This document shows positions 1-8,108 of a stretch of 16,736 bases of DNA, one piece after another. The stretch's first letter is position 1, and each line of letters opens with the position of its first letter. Location: positions 1-16,736 of the forward strand of contig JAMQCK010000742.1 of NCBI GenBank assembly GCA_024196135.1, written 5' to 3'. A program made the translations under genes and the position numbers. Origin of the DNA: Pleurotus ostreatus/Saccharomyces cerevisiae fusant (taxonomy: Eukaryota > Opisthokonta). The notes under the pieces were generated by a model. The model did no database searches. It saw only the letters and a program-made list of their open reading frames with translations, and was not told the origin of the DNA.

Positions 1-283
1 TTCACGTGTGATTTAGATACGGTCACATGGGCTTACGCCGCGTTGGTTTGTTGCGGGATGTTTGCTTCCGATGATGGCCGTCCGTTGAAGCACAGCCACG
101 TTTCTTGACTCTGACCATCATAAAGCCTCGGTGCCACCTTTCAGTCCACGACAAGTTCACGATTCTTGTACGACTAAAGGGCGCGAGCTCACCATCGCCC
201 TCGCCGAAGCTTGGATATTCGCCTCAAATTTCCACGAAATACGGACAGATACCCTACATCATCAGGACACCGACTACACCACC
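1..283 (+). promoter_or_regulatory. 5' flank and leader of the Wee1 kinase gene
   Basis: No coding region is supported here. The frame that later carries Wee1 is open from about 131, but that upstream start is a GTG and the first in-frame ATG is at 284. A palindromic CACGTG E-box lies at 3-8. Three ATGs (58, 73, 76) lie upstream of the chosen start, so they are either upstream of the transcription start or in the leader. There is no clear TATA box. The sequence around the start (CACCACCATGC) is a good Kozak match. Confidence 0.5.
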
Positions 284-3200
284 ATGCTCCTCTCCACGCC
301 AAATCGCGACTTCGTTCACTTACGCGGACGCAAGCACGACTCAAACGTCTCACCGCGACGCGTGCAGTACAGCACTCCATCCAAGCCGCAGCGGCGAGCG
401 GAGTCGCCGATGCTCACGCCGTCCCCGCTGCGCTACCCGTCGCTCTTCAGCCAGGACCTGGCCGATCAGGAAGACGATGTATTCCAGTCGCCCGTGTACC
501 CTTCGACTGCGCGGGCGCAATCGTCTGCACGCGTCTCGACTGGCCACGGCACTCGACCCATCGCACCCCAAGTGGACGAAGGATCGGTGTTCATGGCCCC
601 ATCCCATTCCACCGCGTCCTCAAAGAAGGCGACGTCGTCCATCAAGCCGATGCGCACCCCCTACAGACTTAGCCATCTCCCACCTCACACGTCCAAGCAG
701 CCGCCGGTCGGTGCCCTCGCCTTGGAACCCCCTACAACTGCGGGCTCAAAGCGGAAGTCAGCTTCCGCCAGCACCACCTCGCCCTTGCGAAACCACTCTC
801 TTACCCCGCTCAACCTTACGAGCGCAAAGCCGGGCGGGTTCGAGTGCCTCGCGCCGCTGCCAGCGCCCAAGTTCTCGGGTCGCAAGCCGCTCACCGAATA
901 TGAGGCGGACGCGCATATGTCACGCCATGCGAAGGAGCTGAAGAAGCTGCGCCTCGAGGGGCTCAGCGACGACTCGGGGTGCGAGATGAAGGAGGAGGAT
1001 GAGGGTCACGCACTCTTCCTTGCTCCAAACCGAGGAGCGGATGCGGATGATGAGGCGAAGGCCGTTTCACCGGATGGGCATGTTACGAAGCGTGCTCGTT
1101 CAAAAGCCATCCCGGGCGGCACACGAGCGCCGTTGGTTCAGGTGCGTAGTTAATTCTCTTTGTCCGGGTTTGCACTCATATCTCTGGCAGATCGGCAACG
1201 AAACTGGACGCTTCAAAGTCCCCGCCTCAAGGTCGTCTTCGATGCGACGACGCTCTCATGGGCGCATGTCCTCGGCGTCGTCGGGAGAAGGTCCTCCTCC
1301 ATCGTCTGCAGCTCGGCGTCGTACCATGGCACTGCCGCCTCGCAAGCTGGAGCGCGTTGAATCCGCGACCCTCTTCTTCGGACCCGCCATTCCTCAGCCA
1401 AAGAAATCCAACCCGCAATCGGAGAACGTGCTATCAAGCAACTCGGGCATCGCCTCCCACCGTCGTAGCCAAACGGGCCCTGCCCTCGACAATTGGACAA
1501 AGGCGCGCTCGCGTTCTCCTTCGCCTCGCTCCTCGCCACAGTCTGTCCCCCACGAGTTCTCCTCTGGCGGGTCAGAGTTTGACGATGACGAGGAGATGTT
1601 CTTCAACGGGCCGGCGATACAGCCCTTCGCCTTCAGCGTCACCCAAAACACTCCGCCCCCAAAGCTGGTGACAAAGTTCAAGCCGCGCGACTCCGGTATC
1701 GGCCTGAGCGACGACGACAGCTTCAACTTCGGTCCCCCGCGCACCAGCGGTAGCTACATGAACGCCATCCCTCGGGCGTCGAACAGTGCCAGCACGATCA
1801 ACTCGGATAGTGATGATGCCCTCATCACTCCCGGCGTTGGCCCTGGCGCCGGATCCGGCTGGCCTGAGGCGCACATCGTTGTGACTGGAACCGAGGAACA
1901 CGAGGGCGCCTCTGGCGGGCCCGACGTCGACGCATTCATCCAGCGCACTCTGGCAGGAGCGAGCAAGTCGGGCTCTGATGGGCCGAAGAAGGCACCTGGC
2001 ACGCCTGTCAAAAAGTTGCGCCAGTTCAATGGCAGCCGACCGTGGCGCAGCGCTGTGGCGAACAAGGTCGGGTTCAGCTTCGACACTGAGAGCAAGGGCA
2101 AGAACAAGAAGACGACAACGAACAAGCCTCGCAAGAGCATGCCTGCCGCCTTCCCTCCGCCTCGTCTAGACAGTGATTCGGAGGACGATCAGGAGAGCCC
2201 CAGCAAGCGCGGCAAATATTCTGGCGTTGGCATGGGCAGGCCATCGGCCATCCCGCGCACGCGTTGGCTTACACGCCGAAGCAGCAGCGGTTTGTTCAAC
2301 AGCGGCAGCGAGTTAGGAACACCCACCAGGAAATCAGGTGAGTACGCTCTTAGTGTTGTCGCTAGCCACCTTATTGACATGGATTCAGCAGATCTCCAAC
2401 TCCCCACTCGCTCTCCGCTGTTCAGCACCTTCAGGCGCTCTCCGTGCCGTACCTCGTCCAGCGGTTCGCAGTCGTCGATGACGAGCATGGCCTCACCGAC
2501 GCTGCGTTTCCCGACGCCCTTCGGTATTCTTCGGCCTTCGTCTCGCTCCAGCGTCCGTTCCCGCCAGCCGTCTGGCGAGATGAACACGTACGAGCAGCCG
2601 GGCCGTTTCGACCGCGACTTTGAGGAGCTCGCGGAGGTTGGCAGCGGCAACTTCGGCAAGGTCATTAAAGTGCGCTCCAAGTTCTCGTTCAGCAACAGCG
2701 TCTTCGCTGTCAAGAAGTCGAAGCCGTACGAGGGCACCAAGCACAGGTACGCTTGTCTACCTAGAGCCATGAAAATTCCGCTGATGTGGTTGTTCTAGGC
2801 AAAGGCTTCGCGAGGAAGTTGACATCCACGAGCATCTTTCGCAGGCGCTTGCGATGGCCGGCCAGACTGCGCACCCGAACATCGTCGCCTACATCGACAG
2901 CTGGGAGGAGGAAGGGACCTTGTACCTTCGCACGGAATTCTGCGAGGGCGGCAACTTCGCTCACTTCCTGCGTGAGTACGGGCGTCACTATCCTCGCCTG
3001 GATGAAGGCCGGGTGTGGAAGGTTCTCGCCGAGATCAGCAACGTGAGTGTAACATTCATCGTCTGCAAGTTGTATTGTCGTGTATGGGACTGACTTTGTG
3101 TGCAGGGTCTTGCTTTCATTCATGCGTGCGGCGTCATCCACCTCGACCTCAAGCCGGAGAACATCTTGATTACGGGCGAAGGCCGCTTCAAGATCACCGA

Positions 3201-3786
3201 CTTCGGTATGGCTACCGAGTGGCCTCGCCCGCCTGAGAAGAGCGTGGGCTTCGAACGCGAGGGTGACAAGTTATACTTGGCTCCTGAGATCCTTCGCGGT
3301 GCCTACGGCAAGCCTTGCGATATCTTCAGGTAAGTCACCCAAGCCACCTGTATGTATGCGTCGCTGACTGTGTGCAGCTTGGGCATCACTATGCTGGAAA
3401 CCGCGGCCAACATCATTTTGCCGGACCAGTGCGTATTCCTTTGGTCCTCTTCGCGGCGGTGCTGACAATCTGTGCGCAGGGGCGAATCTTGGCAAAGACT
3501 GCGCCAGGAGGACTTCGAGCAAGTGGAGTGGACCGGAAGTCGGGAGCTCCTGCATATCATCGGGCGAATGATGTGCACCGACCCGGATGAACGTATCGAT
3601 GTAGAAGCGCTGGTCGCGCACCCCATCGTGTCCCGTGCGCGGCAGGCCATGGAAGACGCGCTGGCGCGTGCAGTTCAAGGAAAGGAGCCGTTCTTTGCGT
3701 CCTCGCCGCTCGCAGGAGCGCCGCCTGGTTTCTTGGAGGAACTCCTCGCCGATACCATGGACGACGCTATGGACCTCAGCTTCTGA
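284..3786 (+). CDS. wee1: Wee1-type cell-cycle protein kinase, 7 exons
   Basis: Predicted join: 284-1141, 1191-2337, 2389-2746 (or 2392-2746), 2799-3042, 3106-3329, 3378-3428, 3480-3786, giving 1062 (or 1061) residues. All junctions keep frame, with introns of 48-63 bp. Wee1 kinases phosphorylate the inhibitory tyrosine of Cdc2/CDK1 and delay mitosis, mainly in the nucleus. The first ~740 residues are low-complexity and Ser/Pro-rich, with many SP/TP sites (possible CDK or MAPK targets) and an ESATLFFGPAIP block typical of fungal Wee1. The kinase domain spans about 742-1011: glycine loop GSGNFG (753-758), beta-3 Lys777, HLDLKPEN catalytic loop with Asp883, DFG (901-903), then GDKLYLAPE. HLD in place of HRD and the later DIFSLGITMLETAANIILPDQ-like block are Wee1 family traits and separate it from other Ser/Thr kinases. 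The start at 284 is the first ATG in frame. The tail ends in an acidic DTMDDAMDLSF. The family call is firm; exact N-terminal splice sites are less so. Confidence 0.93.
2386..2391 (+). other. Tandem NAGNAG splice acceptor in Wee1 intron 2
   Basis: Intron 2 begins GTGAGT at 2338 and ends in CAGCAG. Using the first CAG gives a 51-nt intron, using the second 54 nt. Both keep frame and differ by one Ala residue. A TTGAC branch-like site lies at 2374-2378. The intron has no in-frame stop, so retention would add 17-18 residues. Confidence 0.6.
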
Positions 3787-4530
3787 ACTGCCCGCCTCCC
3801 CGGGCTCCGCCCGGTAATACCAGACGCCACTCCGGTGGTCGTCCAACCTCGCTCGTCTTCCTTATCATCCGCATTTCGTGACACACCCTACCTACGCATC
3901 AGACTGGTTCAGGCCTTTTCTTGCATTTGTCGCATTTAATTCTTGATCTTGATTTTTTCTCGTCATGGGTCCACCTCTCAGTCTTCTCGCCGCCTCTGTC
4001 CGTATGAAGCATCATCCGTACACACCATCCCTCGCACATATCATCCTCATCCACAATCTCTGCATGTCACTTCCAATATATATACTAATTATTCACCTTT
4101 CGTGCGCTGTTTTGCTATCGAACGTACACACCCTCCCTTGCAGAAACCCTATCTATACCTCTTCCGGTGCATACAACCTTCCTTCGTGCCATACGTCGCC
4201 GTGATGGGTGCAGTATTATCTTCATCTTTCATCCTCCTTTTCTTAAACCCTTGTAATTCTTTACGACCACCACCCATCGCCTTTATTTCTTGATCTTTCT
4301 CCACTACAGCCACTGCCCGTTCGTCTTTTTCTTTCGTTCCCATCATCGGCTCACAGTCCCTCTCGTCTCGCGGGTTTTGTGGCTGTTTGGGGTTGGGTCT
4401 GCCTCATCGGCTTGGGTTCATGCCTCCCTGGATATGGGTCCTGCATACATACATATACACATACATACGATGTTTCTCCTCTCTTCTTGCCTTGCCTTTT
4501 TGCACCCGATTTGTAACGCATACTATACAT
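3787..4530 (+). other. Wee1 3' flank, pyrimidine-rich, no gene seen
   Basis: After the Wee1 stop the + strand becomes strongly C/T-rich, with many TTC/CTT/CCT runs and a T-rich stretch at about 3937-3960 (TTGATCTTGATTTTTTC). Short open frames here translate to Ser/Leu/Phe/Pro-rich strings expected of such composition and match nothing I recognise. A CATA/CACA microsatellite sits at 4443-4468. The most likely content is the Wee1 3' UTR and terminator region; no precise poly(A) site can be fixed. Confidence 0.5.
4443..4468 (+). repeat. Imperfect (CATA)n microsatellite
   Basis: Alternating CATACATACATATACACATACATAC-like units, about six imperfect tetranucleotides, visible directly. Confidence 0.75.
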
Positions 4531-5340
4531 GAGTACACAGTACGTAGGTACTTTAGTGTCGTGTAAACGGCGGCTATCTATGTCTTCTTCAATAGCAATT
4601 CAGCGACACCTTGGTTCACGAAAATTGTCCGCTGTTCTCGTAGATCACTTCAGAATCGTTCTCCCCGTAGATCAATTCGGACTGGGCCGTAAAATAAGCT
4701 GTAGGCTCGATTGGCACGTCGGATAGGCTGGATGCATATGCAGGAGTTTTGCGAAAGGTAAGTAGGTGGTCCGGGATGAGGCCATCCGGGCCCGAGAGAT
4801 CGTGTTACGGTGTATGGCAGAGATTGTCGTTACGAGAGGTGTCATAGGCCCACAGCGGCCATGTCGCAGGCTCGTGGCGGACCTCCGCGGGCGAGAGAAA
4901 GCGCCTGCGATGTCCGGTGGCCTGTCATGGTAAAGAAGTGACATGGTGAGAAGGACGAGAAGAAGGGCGCTAGGTGCAGACGGAGATCAAGAGCGAAGGA
5001 AGACGTCGGACGCGACAGGCGTGGGTTGCGTTATACTGAGGGAACTTGCCGTTATCGATAGCGGACGTCGATGCTCATAGCGGAGATACGTGTCGGCGGG
5101 CGAAGAGGAAGGCGCGAGAAGGATGTCCACGGGCGCGAGAAGTAGGGCTCGGGGCGGAGTAGAGCGAGAGGCGCGAGGAGAATGAGGGTGGCGAGATACA
5201 TGAAGGGATGGCGATAGGTGGGATGACGAACTGAGAAAACAGACAGATAGACGCCAGAAGCAGGTGGCGATGTCGAGGAAGATTAAAGGGACTCAACGGT
5301 TCCGGAGGGGGTTAGCGGTGCCGCATGCTTCTCCTTGTGG
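4531..5340. other. Intergenic, purine-rich + strand; no supported gene
   Basis: Strand composition flips here: from about 4740 the + strand is purine-rich (GAG/AGG/CGA), so the - strand is C/T-rich. A 27-bp-spaced pair of CGTAGATCA motifs occurs at 4639 and 4666. On the minus strand an ATG in fair context (TCACCATGT) at 4944 opens a 90-codon frame to 4672, but its product is compositionally random and unlike any family I know. The C/T-rich minus strand upstream of it could be a leader, so a small lineage-specific transcript or ncRNA cannot be excluded. Confidence 0.35.
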
Positions 5341-5424
5341 GATTGGCAGAGCCTTCTATAGCGCTACTTGAGCGCTTGACGCTGCCGTGTGCAGACGGGT
5401 GACGCGGTCTTCTGGCGAGCGGTT

Positions 5425-5470
5425 AAGCTCTGATGTTGCTTGCCCGATGAAGAGGATTGGCGGTGCCGTA
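5425..5470 (+). repeat. 46-bp direct repeat, copy 1
   Basis: Matches 5590-5635 at 42 of 46 positions by eye, offset exactly 165 bp. Both copies begin AAGCTCTGATG and carry TGCCCGATGAAGAGGATTGG. Confidence 0.85.
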
Positions 5471-5589
5471 TGTGCCGCGGATTGACAGAGGAGCGCACGT
5501 CTCCTCTGTGCGCAGCCGCCCTGCGCACGCGCAGGGGTTCTACTCGAGCGGTTGACTGGGCGTATGCTGAGCGGTGACGCAGAGAAGAC

Positions 5590-5635
5590 AAGCTCTGATG
5601 TCTCTTGCCCGATGAAGAGGATTGGCACTGCCGTA
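5590..5635 (+). repeat. 46-bp direct repeat, copy 2
   Basis: Second copy of 5425-5470. The four differences are two adjacent to the GATG start block and two after GATTGGC. Confidence 0.85.
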
Positions 5636-5649
5636 CATATGTCGCGCGC

Positions 5650-5718
5650 CTGTTCGCGTGTATGTAGGGGACCTGTTCGCGTGTACGTAGAGCGTCTGTT
5701 CGCGTGTAGGGCGGCTGC
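5650..5718 (+). repeat. Three 23-bp tandem units
   Basis: CTGTTCGCGTGTA starts at 5650, 5673 and 5696, giving an exact 23-bp period. The third unit runs into a 20-bp doublet of GGCGGCTGCG (5710 and 5730). Confidence 0.85.
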
Positions 5719-5890
5719 GTAGAGGTTCTGGCGGCTGCGCAGAGGCATTAGCGGAAAACAGAAGCATGTGCGTAGAGAACAGAAGCGCGCTCGCCGCTCA
5801 AGCAGAAGGCTGCGAAAACCCATACGGCCCCGCTCGAGGATTCTCACTGTCGTGCGCGTCCGGTCGAGGCGTAGCGCGGTCGTTGGCAGA

Positions 5891-5935
5891 CACTGCCGTA
5901 GACGATACACTGCCGTAGGCGATAGACATTGCCGG
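5891..5935 (+). repeat. Short tandem CACTGCCGTA units
   Basis: CACTGCCGTA at 5891 and 5908 (17-bp period), with a weaker third copy, CATTGCCGGA, at 5927. The linkers GACGAT and GGCGAT are also similar. Confidence 0.7.
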
Positions 5936-6380
5936 ACGCGCTATGGCGTGCCCGTGCTCACCAAAGCCCACGGAGCCCGACGGCACGTCCGGCACGTCGA
6001 CAAGGGCCTCTAGCGGACGTGTCGACTGGGACCCTTAGCGCATCGGCGCGAGCATTGTGTGGCACGTCGGCCTGAGCATATGGTGACTGTTGGCGATGTT
6101 GGCCCTTGAGCGCGGACCTGTCCATACATCCGGGGTAGTGACGAGTGGTGGACTATGTCGCGAGCGGTGGACTTGCGCAATACAGCACAAGCGGCGAGCT
6201 TGCGCAGCTTACGATACAGGTCAGGACGAGCAATGGATTAGCGACAAGCGGTGGAGCGCCCGACCGATTCGGAGCGCTAGGGGGTGAGGTAGCTGAGTAC
6301 CAGGACGTGAGGTGGTTGGGAATGTATATGTTGTCAGGGCAGCTCGACGTCGACGCGCAACATATTAGGGGACGACGCGC

Positions 6381-6458
6381 TGCGACATACAATGGGCAGC
6401 ACTCTGCGACATACTAGGAGACCGCGCGCGATATGGTAAGGGCCAGCATGCGACATAC
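6381..6458 (+). repeat. TGCGACATAC repeated three times
   Basis: Exact 10-mer at 6381, 6405 and 6449, in the same orientation with spacings of 24 and 44 bp. Confidence 0.7.
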
Positions 6459-6660
6459 CAAGCTCTTGGACAACTGAATAGCGGCCAAGTCAGGCGAGGA
6501 TTGGCGGCGGGGACGGTTGAATGGCTGCGAGGGCGCTTGGGATTGGCGGATACTCAAGGTTCAATGTGTGGATTGACCAAGGACGTTCCGGATTGGCGGA
6601 GCTTATACATCAGCGTTGAGGGCCATCACCCTCGCGGGAGGGGTGACGGAGGATATTGAG

Positions 6661-7960
6661 CGCCGAGGACGACGGCGAGTGCGTCAGGGAGCGAAAATCC
6701 TAGGTCGTGTTGGTGCCGGGTATACAGCCATGTGTTGGTGCGAAGGTGAAGCTGCGCGTATAGCAGTTTAATGAATCGTTGAATAGTTGGAGAAGGCGTT
6801 GCCGTGCCGACATATATTGCCCAGATGGTAATGAGGTAGGAGTTCGTGTAACGCCGTGAGGACGAGGGACACCTTCACGCGATGAGGTCGGGCAAGTATC
6901 GTCTGCGACGAAAGGTCGAGGCCTGCGTAATCCTGCGGAGGTACGGATAACCTGCCGGTCGTGAGTCAAGCCTCAGTGGTAGAGAAGCAAGAGATTGTGG
7001 CGCGACGAGCATACCTTTCGAGTACGTTGCACGCTGGATATCCGGGCGGAGCTCGTTGCAATATCTTCGCGATACGACTTGTCGCGCAGGGCTCCAAAAC
7101 ACGCCTAGGACACGTTGCGCACGGAGAGATACGCAGCACCGTTGCACGCAAACTGCCAAGTCGAGTTGTGGGTCCACTGCCACTGATCACGTACGCGCAC
7201 TAGTTTTATCTACGTTCGGCCAGGGCATCACATCGGGGGCGGGCGTTGTGCGGCGCATCATATCGGGCGCCGGCGTTTCCTCATATGGCGGTGCGCTTTT
7301 GTGGTGGAGTGGCGCGAAGTGCAGCACAGACATGAATGGAAGAGGTGCAGGGTCACGACTCACTGGGGGTGCGCGACGCAGGGTCGGGGTGCGTGCGCAC
7401 CTGGGCTGCGCCTCGCGGGGGCGGGAGTGTCCCGGGTGCTTACTAGTGGGAACGTGATCAGCGAAGGCGCTGTCGGATAGGTGCATGGAAGTTCGTTGGA
7501 AGACGGGGTGAGGCTAGAGGGCGCTTCGCAGAAGAAGCGAACTGGGAACCTGGCGGGCCGCGGAGGGGAAGACGCTGAGGCGGGGACGGAGGGCAGCGGC
7601 GCGGACGGTGGGCGATGACAGTGACAGCAGCCGCGACCGCCGCGCGTGCTCTGCAGCGTCCGTGGTGATCATCAGCCGGGACGCGGTATCTCATGTTGTT
7701 TACATCTGTTTGCGAGGCGCGAAAAGACCGGACTCGCATCGGGCGCCGCCAAGGTCGTCGGGGGCGCCTGAGCTGCGGGCTGGCCACGAAAACAAGGGGT
7801 GTAAGTTCACGGGATGGAGTACGAGTGTTAGGGATGGGAAGAGCGAACCCAGGAACCGGGAAGCGGATGGTCTGGCGGGGAAATCGAAGTGAAATCGGGA
7901 ACGAGTGCAAATTGCCTGCTGAGATCTTGATGATTGATCCTGGGGCCGGGGCTGCTTCAA
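6661..7960. other. Intergenic, G-rich + strand; no supported gene
   Basis: No frame of either strand here shows a recognisable domain. The longest open stretch is on the minus strand (about 7458-8030) and reads as Arg/Pro/Ser-rich composition. A 30-bp-spaced pair of GCATCAYATCGGG occurs at 7225 and 7255. This is probably the distal upstream region of the homeodomain gene. Confidence 0.4.
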
Positions 7961-8108
7961 ATCGGAACGGCCACTCAACGCTTGCTCTTGACCTCGTCTT
8001 GCATGTCGCCTCGCTAGCCCTCATCCTCACCGCGCACCGTCCCCTCGGCCAGACCCCCCTTTATAAATATTGTACCCTCGACGTTTCCCACAGCGGCAGC
8101 CGTATATA
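7961..8108 (+). promoter_or_regulatory. Core promoter of the homeodomain gene
   Basis: The + strand switches to C/T-rich (CTCTTGACCTCGTCTTGC, then CCCTCATCCTCACC), typical of fungal promoters, followed by TTTATAAATA at 8060-8069. The TATA box is only about 47 bp before the chosen ATG at 8109, so the leader would be very short, roughly 10-20 nt. A second TATATAA overlaps the ATG itself (8103-8109). If that were the working TATA box, translation would start at the next in-frame ATG, 8292. Confidence 0.55.

Larger units (their letters stand above)
5341..6660. repeat. Decayed minisatellite-like region, GC-rich
   Basis: About 1.3 kb without a credible gene but dense in short repeats: a 46-bp direct repeat pair 165 bp apart, three 23-bp units, 20-bp and 17-bp doublets, a TGCGACATAC triplet, CGAGCGGTKGAC-like quasi-repeats near 5417-6260 and six of the window's seven GATTGGC motifs. 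A 9-bp inverted repeat with ACAGAGGAG and CTCCTCTGT arms (5485-5493, 5501-5509) could form a hairpin. There are no terminal repeats or transposase-like frames, so I see it as locally expanded and decayed repeats rather than a recognisable transposon. Confidence 0.6.

Noticed and set aside
131..283. N-terminal extension of Wee1 upstream of 284
   Set aside because: The frame is open but begins with GTG, not ATG. The first ATG in frame is at 284 with a good Kozak context.
831..850. tRNA B-box-like GGGTTCGAGTGCC
   Set aside because: Lies inside the Wee1 coding exon without an A box or cloverleaf.
5356..5910. 184-codon minus-strand frame as a repeat protein gene
   Set aside because: Composition is Arg/Ser/Thr-rich and random. 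The only order comes from the DNA-level 165-bp repeat, and there is no ATG context or family match.
5341..6660. CRISPR array or retrotransposon LTR
   Set aside because: Units are short, irregular and mixed in period with no conserved spacer pattern. There are no paired long terminal repeats, and the host is eukaryotic.
7458..8030. 190-codon minus-strand frame upstream of the homeodomain gene
   Set aside because: Arg/Pro/Ser-rich translation of GC-rich DNA, and it overlaps the CT-rich promoter of the homeodomain gene.
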